Part shown: positions 43,142 to 55,653 of the stretch, one piece after another
How positions within the stretch are numbered: position 1 is the first letter of the stretch
How the letters are laid out: each line of letters opens with the position of its first letter
Assembly: GCF_021917145.1 (NCBI RefSeq)
Contig: NC_061070.1
Coordinates: 13,130,272 to 13,194,271, forward strand
Length of the DNA: 64,000 bases
From: Hypomesus transpacificus
Taxonomy: Eukaryota > Chordata > Actinopteri > Osmeriformes > Osmeridae
Direction of reading: 5' to 3'
The notes under the pieces: generated by a model
What the model was told of the DNA's origin: nothing
Database searches by the model: none
What the model saw: the letters and a program-made list of their open reading frames with translations, nothing else
Translations under genes and position numbers: made by a program

Positions 43142-46100
43142 CTGCGAAACACAAGCAACATCTCAGAATAAGCTACTGGGGAGGCAATTTCACACACTGC
43201 ATTGAATGAGGCAACAATCTACATTAAAGCAAAACACCCAACTCCTTAGTATGGTGGGTAGTTACAAACTTCTTTTCTGCATGATTACAATGCACCTCGT
43301 TTAAGGTAAATGTAGGTTAGTGTAAAGGAGGGTATCATTGACACAGAATATGTGAGAGAGAGCATGAGAGTGTAAAGGAGAGAGAGAGAGAGAGTTGCCA
43401 GGCAGACGTGCAGGGACACAAGGCCATGGCTATAAATGAACCCAGTGATCTGCTCCCAGCTGATCTGCTGGTATGTACTGTATTACAGAGCCAGTCTGGA
43501 CCTGACCAAGAACTTTCCCTGTCACGACAGCAGACACACACACCAAAACCGGAAGAAATGATTCTTCCAACATGTTGGGATTAAAGAAGACTTTTAGAAG
43601 CAGTGGCACCAGCAGCTCTTCTTCTCTCCATGTATCACTCATTTTCACCCTTCCCACAACGTATCCCTAATAATGAAATGAAGTGAGCAGTGCTCATTTA
43701 CAAACCAACTTACTGAATAAGCGGTGATACCGTGTATATTCATGGTGTTATCGGCAAAAGATCCCTTTAAAAGCCAATTTCACAGATAACATTTGACCCT
43801 TTAAAATGAGATACAGTGAGCATGGCTGCCTTGCTCACTAAATGTTGGCACGCACAGTTAGACCTTGATTGTCTTAAAGCTAGCGAGATCTGCAATGTCA
43901 GCAGCAACAGGCTTCAAACGCTAAGGAATCAGGCTTCAGGGAGATACCGGCAGACAGCCACGACTGATTAAGTTGATTTAGAACACCAAGGTCTCTCCTC
44001 CTTGGAACAGCCAATCACAAAACCAACTGATGACATCCGGCCCAGGGCTCCTGCTGTTTCCCCTCAGTGACGACGGATATCATCCTACATTGTACAGGTG
44101 ATCAGCTGGGACCTTGTTAGCTAGAACGGCTAAATAACCATGAGGATTAGAAGTCATTAAACGATGTTAAATATGCATTCAACAGTTTTTATGTATGCAG
44201 CTGTGTGCAAACACTGAGAAACAGCACCATTTAAATATTTCTCATGCAGTTCTCTAGGCACCATGGAGACTAAAGCTGCGTTTCCAAAGGAACCAGGGTC
44301 TAAAGTGGAGTTGAGGGGAACCAAAATTTGGAACAATTAAGTCCCTGCTCCGGTACTCAAAAAGACAGTAAAAAATTCTGCAGCAGCAAACAAGTAGTTA
44401 GTGCTGTGTCTGCAGTTGGACACTTCTCGCTGCAAACACATCATCACCATAGAGAAGAACATACGATAGATGGATCAATGACAAAGTCCAGGCCTAATTA
44501 GTCTGAGCTTGAATTACAGCTGCAATTGGATTTGGAAACCTGCAATGACAGTGTATTCTAAAATCTCATAAGCGAGCTGAATATCTCACTGTCATTTTTT
44601 TTTTTTTACCTGTACACTGATGCCAGATTAGTCTTCCAAGTTTAAAACAAAGTATTAACATTGCAGATGTTGATTGTTTACAGTGTGCAGATGACAGCAA
44701 ATGCATAGGAGTTCAATGTTTCATATGTGTAAACACAGTCCCACAACACTTCAGCCAGCTGGAGTCATCTTAAGGTGCAACCACAGTTTAGAATTCAATT
44801 GTAAGCAGCACTTGCAAACTAATGTTCTACTGACAATGTTTAGGATGCACAGTTGTCAAATTGTACTGGACTGAAGTAATAAACCACAGATGTATGGGGT
44901 AACATGCATGCAAAATACGTTATTTTTACTGGATCCTTATGTTCCCCTTCAACCCACATCCCTGTGCTGCATGACCCCTGAGTTTTTGTTCATGGCCCTG
45001 GCCCCCAGAAATATTTCTACTATGATACAAGTAAGGGATCACTTTACATATTTTTCCCATTAGTACTTCTGCAGTGGCCTGATGTTGCTACCATTTAACT
45101 ACCTAAATTTAGTTTGAGCTAATTCAGGTCCATAGCTTACTATTCTTACTTTCTCCATGCCTATGTTTAGGACCCTTCTCTCTATGTGTAAACTACTTTG
45201 CATGTTTGTAAATATGGTAATACTCTTATCCCAGAATGTGAATGGGGCCTTTCAGAAGCATTGATGGGGTTAAAAAAGAAAAGAAAACCCTGTCCAGTCC
45301 ACCTGCTTTATTTTGAGACAATGCGGCTTACAGCCAACATTATAATATAACAGCCTGGGTTGTATTAAACGTGTGAGAAGTACTAAGCTAAACCAAGGAT
45401 ATTCAGACCCACCACCCCTGTCGTTTTAGATGAACTGGTAATATGAAACTACATCAGGAACATCTTGGGAGGCGGGATTTTTCCATGTGGGTTGGTGTGT
45501 ATTATCCTCCTTCTGCTTGCTTATCACCTCCCCAAAAAATAATGTAAAAAAAAAAACTGACAGCAAAGTAACGAATTAAGAATACAGGAACTTGGTACCA
45601 TTTAAAAAGGTATCAAGACATTTAAGAAACATTTGTAGAGAGTATTGTAAAGACCCCCCTCTCCAACCTACCAGGTCATGAAGACTACAGGGGTATTCAC
45701 ACGTGGCTCTCCAATTGTGTTCTGCTCTGAAAGCATGACAAGGGAGACATGACCAACGCTGTCAGTTAGCTAATCTGTCTCCACCCTTGCCTAATTAGCA
45801 TGGCTCCATTCTGATTAGCCATCAAACAGAACTCGAAGAGGGCTCCAGAAGTTGAACACAAAATGATATGGCAGATGTGGGCAAGATCTATCCATAGAAT
45901 ACATATCTGCCTTCATCCCAAGGCATTTAATGCTCAGCTAACAATAAGAGATAGTTTGTTTAAGGCTGGAGAAAGACGGCCTTCTGCCAAGAGCAACAAA
46001 CCCAACACAAACGTATGCCTTCATACCAGAAGCACCATTTTTTTCTTTTTGTTGTTGTTTAAACTCCTGCAACTGCAAGCTTAAATATGGATGTAAAGTG

Positions 46101-47901
46101 GAGCATTAGATGTAATTGCACTCTGTACAGTACAGGCAATTCAACAAAAATTTCAAATGTACTAATTCACTACGACGGACATATCTGACAATGACTGTGA
46201 CTCCCAACCCATTTTGAGGTCTGCCTTCAACAGAACTGGACTTCTTCTGCTCTTTGACAGCTCAACACACCCATCCCCTGGGGATCCCAGTGATCTAAGA
46301 GATGGCTGGAGTGCAGACAAGATTAAGGGAGGAAGCCTTCTCTCTGCCCAAACCAGAATGGGCTAAATGAGATATTTGTGGTGTCTCGCTTTTAGAAAGA
46401 TGTGTGGGATGGCAGGGAGCCATGGGGAGGAGGGGGGGATTCAGGCCGTCAACATTAACAGAGTTTTCCCATCTCATCTAACAAGCAGCCCCCCCTCCCA
46501 GATCAATCAAACGTTGACACAATAGTTACTAATTATGCAGGGTTGTCTATTTAAAGATTCTGATCAAGCAAACTGGAATTGGCAGTCATCTGAAAGTGAA
46601 TGTGCATATATTCAATGTTTCAAAAACATTTGATAACTATGACCATAGACTTGATCGACTATAGTCATAAACAAACTACTCGTCATTGGTAGAAAACTGC
46701 ATGGCTTGCAGGATGGTCATAATTCATAAGAACGATTAATTGTACTTCGTTTAAAATGAATCATCGATAACATGAAAACGAAGTAGATTGTATATGTTAC
46801 GTGAATCTTTTGGCACAAAACGTCCCTTTCCACGTGACAAATTTCTAATCATCTTGTCACTGGTCAGCCCATTTCTAATACCAACTGGTTACACTGGTAG
46901 GCTATTCATTTGGAAGAGGCCATTGCCAATTTTCGCACGCGAATGTGAGCGCACTACTAGAATGGGGGAGGCAGCCCACTAATGTTTTAAACTCATGCAG
47001 AATCGGCCTAGGTCTAGCTATGTGATGTGCAGGCCTTATCCTTGGTCAGGCTGCAAACATGTTAGCAAGCTAGCTTGAAGAACATTGCCCTGGGAGCTAG
47101 CCAGTCTTGTTAACGTTACATCATGGCCGGAGAATAGAGATCTAGCAGTTAAGACATTTAGTGCGAAAATGCTGGTGCTGTACACATAACCCGACATATT
47201 TATCAAACGAGGAGGACAGAAAATAACTTGAAAGATCCGCTTTCAGAACGTTATCACCCGACAGAACATTAGCTCTCCCGTCTTTCTCTCGATAGCTAGC
47301 TAGTGCTAGCTTCCTAAGCGCTACAGCAGACCCACTCGTTCTGGTTACATTGGATGATGGACAGTCATGGGGTCGGCCAAATTATGTGGTCAGAGGCTCG
47401 CTCAGAAGAGCACACTACTCGTGGCTGGTTAGCCAACTGTGAAACTTGAAGTTGTGACGCATATTTCTAAAATGTAACCTAAATTATTATTATTTTTAAA
47501 TAACTAACGTTTTCAATACAGCAAGGTACAGTAAATTAATGTTGTTCTTGCAGAACATAAGAGGATATAAAGCAGCAAACTAAGATGGACTATGTAGTCC
47601 GCACACAATGAAATTGGCTTATTGTTTGAATGGGTTTATTGAAATTAGGCATTCGTTTTTGATCATTGTAGGAAACTGACAACCCAGTATAGAGCAGGGC
47701 TTTTCTATGGTGTGTTAAACGAAGAGACCCATTCAGTTGGTTATCCTAGCACGGCGACTTAGTTAGGCTAGCTAGCTACGTATTAGCAAGCTGGAAATTA
47801 CAGACACTTACGTACATTGCTTCTATGTAGTAACAAAAAGCAGACAAAAATAGAATATGTATTACATAATAAATGTATAGTACAAATAATTTGAAGCTTA
47901 C
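43142..47901 (-). other. socs5: socs5 5' UTR intron
   Basis: About 4.8 kb of AT-rich DNA between the acceptor next to the socs5 start codon and a donor-like CTTAC (GTAAG on minus) at 47897-47901. Nothing coding or repetitive stands out apart from short A or T runs (44587, 45545). Confidence 0.55.
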
Positions 47902-48030
47902 CCTTTTGTCTTTAGGAACCGCTACTCAACCGCTCTCTTTGTCTGCAAAAAATGGCTATCAAAAGAAGTCAGGCACATATCCCCCTTGCGGTCCACGGTG
48001 TCGGACGAAACACAAAAATGTAAGCGGGAC
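47902..48030 (-). other. socs5: socs5 non-coding first exon and promoter (inferred)
   Basis: A locally CpG-richer stretch upstream of a GTAAG donor on the minus strand. A direct CCAAT (48191-48195, within CAGCCAATATGACGG) lies beyond the likely transcription start. The limits are approximate; the exon is inferred only from the donor, the composition and the acceptor at 43142. Confidence 0.45.
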
Positions 48031-48229
48031 GTTTTTGATATCATTCCGATAGCTTCTGATTTTCAAATGCCTAAAAACCATAATCTATTTTTAATTTTGA
48101 CTTCTGAAAGTACCGCGAACAACAGAAAATAGCATATTTTTTCTCATGGCCGAAACTGCATCAAGCCCGTGGTCGTTCCTGTTCCTGACAGCCAATATGA
48201 CGGTCGCTAAGCAAAGCCGAGAGAAGAAT

Positions 48230-50280
48230 TGAAGAGGCGTACAGTGGATTGCTGGCGGGTAAAGAATGGCATCATTGAAGTCCAATGGGGAAAGCAGGAC
48301 GGTGGCGAATTTCCGATGGTGGATACGGATAAGGAAAACCTACAGGGTATGATAGGCACCACATGTCTCCAATGACAGCAGAGACTAGAACCAGATGCTT
48401 CTGAGCTGCAATTTGGAAACGTGGAGAGATTAAAATTATACTTTGCTTTACGAAATGAAATACCCTGTAGCAGATCTACACAGTCACACGTTAACACATC
48501 TGAATTTAAAAAAAATGCGATACAATTCCGATATACAAAACTGTATGCTCTAAATTTAAATATTGCCTTTCATTATTTATATTCTGTTTATTTGGTCTTA
48601 AATTAGGCTGTAACTAGTTCTGGGTTTCAAGATGGGCTTGGGCCTGTCTTGATTTTGTCTTGATTTCTCCTGAATAATAAGCATCATATTGGTTCATCAT
48701 GTTTATAAATCACAAGAAAATATATTTTACACAGCCAAACACACTTTCTTGAATTGAATCTTGAGTTTTATTATACAATGTAATTCAAATGTGCAGTCAA
48801 ACATAATGACAAGTTATTTAACGTTCACCATTTTTATTCAACATTTAAATATCCGTGAATCCTTAAAGAGTTAACTATCAAATTTGAAATAACCAACAAA
48901 CTGTGTTCTTCTGACCTCTATATAATACATGTAGCTACTAAACACATAAAAGCCCAAATCAAAACACAATCAAAGGTGTCCGAAGAGCTTTCATAATCTT
49001 ACCTACAGGTGACCATGTAACATGTTTCAATGTCAACAGGAAGTGTTACAGTATGGATAAGTAACAGTGACCCCCACCTCCAGGGAAATCACCAGCCCTC
49101 TGATTTCATTGAGCACATTTTACATTACATTTCACAGCATGTCACTGATCTGATTTATATATTTCCAACAAAGGATATGAAGCATGCAGCAAAGTCCCAG
49201 GAGACGCTGGTTATAATTTCCTGTTGGACAGCCTATTTCAAATGTTGTAAACAATAATGTGTCTTGTTCTGTTTCTTTCAGTCCATTTTGCTTCTATTAT
49301 CAATTAATTCTGCATACTGTATGTAGCAAGGAAACTGAATGTGTAAATGCTAGTCTGCTGTGTGTGTGATATAAGAAGTATGTTCTTACAATAGGTGTGC
49401 AAAGGGGATGACTGGTGGAACTGGTACAAAGTCTGCGTGATCAAATGATATTTGGTAGGAATTTTCTATAATTAAAGTAATCTATAATTACTTCATATCA
49501 GTTGAATGAAATGCATATTTTATGGTGGGAAAAGGCAGACACAAGAAAGTATAACATACTCAAGTGTTTAGGGTGGTGCAAAATTGTGTTTAATCAAAAT
49601 ACCTTACATGCATCACCCAGGATACAAAAAACGTATATACTTTACTACTGTCATTTGCATTCATTATTATTATTTTTTTTTGTCAGTTGTAGATTGCTGT
49701 GACTTAGTCCCCTGTTCAGCGAAGTGCATGTGCGCACCCTTGAGGGAACCTGGGAGAGAGGGGAGGCTGCCACCGGGTGGAATTAAAATGCAAGTACACT
49801 AGGACAATTGACAAAAATGGTCATTAACCTCAGATATCTTAGATTACATTAAAAAGGTACCTAATAGTATACAATGTTCAATTTCCTCTGATGAAACCTT
49901 TTCTAAAAATCTAAGCACTGTTGGAAACAAACCATTAAACACCAGCTCATATCCAACTCTACAGTTGTTTCGATCTTCACAGGGGTCAAGCAGGAGAAAT
50001 AGCTCTCCATGAAAATCCATTAAAAGAGAATCCATTAGGCTACTTATCCAATTGAATTCGCAAATGCTATTCATTTTAATCAAGCCTTTTAAAACTTCTA
50101 TTAGTTTATTATACATACAGTGTTGCATAAAAATGTCATTCTCAACCTTAACTTCAAATTGTCTGTCTCCTTGTTAGTAGTTTATAGTGGCTCCTTTATT
50201 TTAGGCTACATTGAAGTGTGCATATTTGGCACTCAAAGATTTTGAGGCAGCCTGCTGAGTTTAATCTATTAGTATATCAG
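48230..50280. other. Spacer between socs5 and gch2
   Basis: AT-rich intergenic DNA. An open frame of 94 codons on minus (49844-50128) has no recognised domain. No repeats of note. Confidence 0.5.
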
Positions 50281-50284
50281 CTTC

Positions 50285-51310
50285 TGACACTCATGTGACT
50301 GTTCAGCTAAAAATGAATGATTTTCTCTGGCTCCCTCCCCAACTGTGGCAAAATGCCTTTTGTCATAGTCCTCTTGACTTATAACCTTTTCTGGAATTTT
50401 TGGGAATATATTAAAAAAGAGACAAACTATGAGAGATCACATGATCTATCTATTCTTGGCAAATTTGTCAAGATCATTCAGAAATGTTTGTATGAAGAGT
50501 TGAATAATTGTGATGCACATTTGAGTGATCTGATATGTGTTTTAAACGAAAGACCAGAATCACTGTAACAACCTCCAAGTGTTGCAATTTTATATTTAAT
50601 GCTCCTCAACATATGACTTGCTTAATTCATCAGTACCAGGTGGCATTTAACTCTGTATAACCCGAGACAACTATCAACTGGGCAGTAAACTTCCCTCTGT
50701 ATGCCTACGCCTCGTCCATTAAGTGTATATAACGGGCGAAATTATCCCTTACTTTTCAACGTGAAAATACAAGGTGATGCATGAAAGCAGGAGAAATGTT
50801 GGAAACGCGTGAGTAGCACGGCGAATGCGTGGGACTTGGGAGCCCTGCAACAATCTTAACTGCACAAAGAAATTATACTGAATGCCACACAGTGTGTGCA
50901 TACTCATTTGCAGTTTAATGCACATGGGCCAATGACTCAGCATTATGTCTTATCAATATCACATTTATATCACATACGCAAGGATTTTCTCAAAGTCATG
51001 TGAGCCTACATGCGGCCACCCTACACGAGGCAGGAAGGAGGAATTACACGAGATTCACCCACGAGATTGTCTCACTAGTCTTAGAATGATTTGTTACAAA
51101 ACGATTTAGGCTACTATTGTTCGCCTGGTGTCCAAAAATTGATTATAGTTAATATTCCATTTAGTTGCACTTTTAAAAAGTCACTCCATACCAATGGACC
51201 GAAGGCGTGACGAAATATGTATAACTGATGTGTTATGCTTATGGTTCACGGTTAAATGTACTCCCATAAATAGGGCTTAGGATAAAACCATCCCATCCGT
51301 CTGCTCTTAG
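50285..51310 (+). promoter_or_regulatory. gch2: gch2 upstream region with three M-box-like motifs and a TATA-like site
   Basis: Three 8-mers of the TCAYRTGA class preferred by MITF/TFE factors occur here: TCATGTGA at 50291-50298, TCACATGA at 50437-50444 and, in the full M-box form AGTCATGTGA, at 50994-51003. A TATA-like CATAAATAG lies at 51265-51273, about 170 bases before the start codon, so initiation near 51300 is plausible. That MITF uses these sites is inference; fish gch2 is known as a pigment-cell gene. Confidence 0.45.
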
Positions 51311-51439
51311 CGAAAATCTCTGCATTCTTCCAGCAAATATCAGAGCCTGCATATCCATCTGTCCATCAGTCAACCTAAAAATAGTGGGGGGGTTTCAATC
51401 AATTTACCAATACCCAGTTTCTAGCAAAAGTCTTCAAAA

Positions 51440-53293
51440 ATGAACAGTGTCAGCAATGGAAAAATAGTTCCAGAACATATCAACGGATTGAACAAAAGAA
51501 GCGTTGGGTTCCAATTATCAGAAGGGCGCATACCTGTGAAATCCCACAAGGATTCGGAAGATGTGTCTATGCTTTCTGCCATTGAAGGGGCTTACAGTAC
51601 TGTCCTTAGAGAGCTGGGCGAGGACACCGAACGGGAGGGCCTTTTACGCACACCATTGCGCGCAGCAAAGGCTATGCAGTTCCTTACCAAAGGCTACCAT
51701 GAGACTGTACAAGGTGAGACGTTTTTATGGACTGGCCTTGAAACATTAATTCAAGAGATTTATTGATCACAAATCAACAGTCAACGAGAGATTTGTTTTA
51801 ATCTTCTTTGTAGTAGCTTACCGTGTACTATTTTACTGTATAATTCATTAGTCAGGCAATCACATCCAACAAAGCCGCTTTCTGAACCTTAAAATGCATT
51901 CAAAATTAGGCAAACATGCTTTATACGTAGATGAAGAAGCTGCATGGGAACTATTCAGTAGTCTAAAGTCTAAAACCACAATTTTTCTCAGAATAAATAA
52001 AAAATGATTTACTCGTGTTCAAGTCACTTCAGTTTATAGATGTTTAACCATTTTTACCTTTCCTTTCTCAGACATCCTGAATGATGCCATCTTCGATGAG
52101 AACCACAGTGAGATGGTAATAGTGAAGGACATCGACATGTTCTCCCTCTGTGAGCATCACCTGGTGCCCTTCTTTGGCAGGGTAAAACAACATTGCATTA
52201 ATAGGCCAATGTTAAAAAATAATGATAAGAATAAATATATTTCACTATCTGATCATGGCTGGCTTTTGAAACCATCCTATTATTTGATAACCAAAATGTA
52301 TTACATAACTTGTTTTCATTCACCGCAATAGGTTCACATAGGATACATTCCAAACAACAAAGTAGTTGGTCTCAGTAAACTAGCAAGAATTGTTGAAATC
52401 TACAGCAGAAGACTTCAAGGTATGTCTGCTCTTGAACTATATCCCATTTATTTTTATTATTCACATTTATTCATTTAGCAGACGCTTTTATCCAAAGCGA
52501 CTTCCAAGAGAGAGCTTTACAAAAGTGCAAAGGTCACTGATCATATTCACGTCATGATCAAATTTTTGAGTTAGCATGCTGATGACTAATGTCAACAGTT
52601 AATCCCCTCAAACCAGTTCTATGTATTACTGTTTATTTATTACTTACTGTTATTCTCTATTCTCTACTCTATTATTATTACTGTTTATGTAACATGTTTA
52701 TTTATTTTTTTACAGTTCAGGAACGTCTAACCAGACAGATTGCAACTGCTATCTCGGAGGCATTGGAGCCAAAGGGAGTTGCAGTCATTATTGAGGCAGG
52801 GTAAGTGGCATGCCATTGTCATATTCTTCCTGGATGTATTGTACATTATCTTTCAAAAAGAAAATATTCAATGGCAGTGTAAATTCTGCATGCTAAACCT
52901 ATAGTTTGTTTTAAACTAAATGTCACAGTAAGGGAGAGAGAAAGCACATTAAAACTGCACCAGTTTTATAACTTTCATATTAATGTAAAACATCAAAACT
53001 ATGCCCGGGGATAGTTTGTCAAACTATTACATACCTTTCTGAGCTTTAAAATGTATTTTAAGTTTGAAATTGAGCATGTATCACAAATATTTGTCAGTTC
53101 GTTCAATGAATTAAAACTATTAACTGAAGATGGTACTCTAATCTTTTATGTTATGTGTTTCAGTCATATGTGCATGGTGATGAGAGGTGTCCAGAAAATA
53201 AACAGCAGAACTGCAACCAGCGTCATGATCGGAGTGTTCCAGGAGGATCCCAAGACTCGTGAGGAGTTTCTGTCTCTGATCAAGAGGAACTAA
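51440..53293 (+). CDS. gch2: GTP cyclohydrolase I, probable gch2 paralogue
   Basis: GTP cyclohydrolase I converts GTP to 7,8-dihydroneopterin triphosphate, the first step to tetrahydrobiopterin and, in fish, to yellow pteridine pigments. Coding exons are 51440-51713, 52072-52181, 52332-52419, 52716-52800 and 53164-53293, all in phase, giving 228 residues (human GCH1 250). The difference is in the divergent N-terminus. Zinc ligands are intact at Cys118 and His121 ([12 protein letters not shown]) and Cys189 (HMCMVMRG), each 23 residues before the human positions 141, 144 and 212. The core [17 protein letters not shown] and [16 protein letters not shown] are family hallmarks. Assignment to gch2 rather than gch1 rests on location beside socs5 and rhoq; human GCH1 lies near SOCS4. 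If that synteny argument fails, it is a gch1 copy. Tandem AATAAA signals lie at 53820-53829. Confidence 0.9.
52463..52508 (-). mobile_element. SINE/LINE tail fragment in gch2 intron 3
   Basis: On the minus strand it matches the 3' tail shared by fish V-SINEs and CR1/L2-like LINEs (AAGCGACTT, ATAAAAGCGTCTGC, TAAATGAATAAATGTG). The tRNA-like head is missing, so it is a 5'-truncated copy or an old remnant. Confidence 0.7.
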
Positions 53294-55653
53294 CACAATC
53301 AAACTATCTGTGGGGCTTTCCAAGCAAAGCCTTTTTCTTTTCTTTCCTCCCTGTATTATGTATCTCACTGACAGTCTAAGTTGATGTCAAGCATTCTCTT
53401 CTGTAGTTTTCCCCCCGAATAAGAGTCTCTGTAGGGCTCATCTCAACTGGTGCTGCTGCATTTATAGAATTATTGTCAAATGATTGGTGCAAAAAACGAA
53501 CAGGGACCCATTATCATTATTTAGGGTTTCCTTCATTTATACATGTTGCGTTATATGTAATATCATAAGTAGTCCTGAGGTTGTGATAATGTTGATATGA
53601 CACCATTGTTACTGTTGCGTATATCTGTATATTATGTATATGTTCACAGTAAAAAACAACAACACATTTATAGAATAGCAAGTGCTGCCAATCTAGAGTT
53701 GATTGGACTTAACCCTTAATCCAATGGTGATAATACTACAGTAACTACAGCTGTTTCACAAACACACCTCCATAACCTTAAATTATGTCAATGTTACTGA
53801 ACCGATCAATTTCATGTCAAATAAATAAAGATTTCGTTAGTTTGACAATTTCAAGAAGGCTTCTGTCATCTATAATTCCTGGAATCTGTTTGTGTCTGTG
53901 TCCATGGCTCGATTATTTTGAAAACCGGGCACTCAATAAAAATCGTTGGGTGCCTTGCTCAGGACACAAGATAAAGTGTCCTCTGTAATGTTTTTTGAGA
54001 AGCTATTTTCACAGAAAAGAAAAAAAAGTCCTAAAAAGTCACACATGTTGCATCACAGGCACTTTATGGAAAAACTCAAATGAGGTCTTGCTGGACAACA
54101 TTTCAATTGACAATTTAAAAATACATTTTTTGAAGGGTGCCTTCTTTTTACATATTTTTTTTGTGGAAACGTTTTGATTGGGAGAAAATTGGACAGTGGA
54201 GGATGCTCAAGAACCAGAGATGGATATTTCATCAGTACCCATTCATTTTAAACAGCAGTGTTCTCACCTGCTTGTGCCTTCATGCCTCTTTCAGTGGTAA
54301 ACCCGCTTGTTTCTGAATAAGACCCCAAAATAGATTGACAGTAATCACATTTATTCAGAATAGAGAAGTTGAATGGGAAGAGGCTACACTGGTGTCTGCA
54401 TGTACTCAGGATGACCTGAGGCATTAACCTCAACAGCATGTGTTCAGGCTCAACATTCCCTGTTCGGAGAGAGAAGGTTAACTCCCTAGTGTGCTGGGAG
54501 TGCTTAACTAAAATAATAAAATGCAAGTTTGGGCAGAAAAGGAGCACCGTTACCATTAAAGCTTTTCATAAACATGTTAAAATGAAACAACAAACTATAA
54601 GGTCAGTCATTTAGAATGGAGTTGGCACCTTTATACATCAATATAAATGAATAAACGTTCAAATGTCAATCCTGGTGATCTTTCAGTTTAGCTGACAAAT
54701 ATTCAAGGTATTTTCCTTCTAACTTGGATAGGGTATGGGAGAGTAGGAGGTTTGAAAGAGAGAGTGTATCAGAAGGGGGTAGAGGGTCAAACTGGGTTTA
54801 AGTGTGCAAGTTGTGGGGATATTGTGGTTGGGTAGGGGAGTTGTGCTCAAACTAATACTCGGTGCTCCAGTCATTGGCATTAGAAGCCAGAGTGAGTAAG
54901 GAGGTTGTCTAGAGACTGTGCTTGGATGGGGAGTAGGGATAAGACATAGTATGTGCTTAATTAAAATGGACATATTGGGTTGTCTCATTCCCTGTTAACA
55001 TCCATTCTATACAGTCATATTCAGTTCTTTGGGCATAAACCCAGGTTCATGTTATATTTGCACTGCAAGTCAAACCAAATAGAGCTTATAGTGTTTTCTT
55101 AACAAAGGATAGGTGGAGGAGTCACTCTTCAAACACGAATATTCACTCTTTATACTAAAGGGATTCCATTCTGTTTCTTAAAGAAAATGTTTGTTTAGAT
55201 GAGGTGGACCTTTAAACTCATGTAAAGCTCCTGGATGAAAGGTACAGAGTGCAGTACAACTCATTCCATCTTCCTCTATTTATAACTATGAATGATATTA
55301 GAAAACAATTACTCAAAACTTAAAAATGCATACTTTTTTCCTTACAGTTTATAATGTAAGTTTGTACAAGTAAAAGGATTAAAAAACGGTTAAAAAATAA
55401 GGTACTTTGGGAGGCCTATACAGTCTTGCTGAGGATATTGACTTGGGTCTGTGCTCCTTTGGTTGTAAAACTGCAATATCACCCCACAGACAGCAGGAAA
55501 CACATGAAGCTTTTGCGATGCCCAAATCTAAGATGGTCTCCTCTTACATCAATTTCATCGTCTTTCGGTCACTCTCTCCCCTGTTTATGACGTCTCTGTC
55601 CTCAGTTCAGATGTGTATCCAGATTGGTTGTTGGCTTTGCCTTTTGCCTTGCA
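53294..55653. other. Convergent 3' regions of gch2 and rhoq
   Basis: Probable 3' UTRs facing each other. For gch2, AATAAA occurs at 53820-53829. For rhoq (minus), a TTTATT at 54350-54355 is a candidate signal about 1.3 kb after its stop. The remainder is AT-rich with no coding sequence seen. Confidence 0.45.

Noticed and set aside
43125..43154. Ten extra in-frame codons before the socs5 ATG
   Set aside because: A splice acceptor (TTTCGCAG) cuts through them, and MEKVGKMW is the conserved family start.
49844..50128. 94-codon open frame on minus upstream of gch2
   Set aside because: Composition is AT-driven (many L, I, N, E); no recognisable family, no splice partner.
48230..55653. Search for PIGF and CRIPT, which lie between RHOQ and SOCS5 in human
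   Set aside because: No exon-like match to either protein was seen by eye; small exons could be missed, so absence is not proven.
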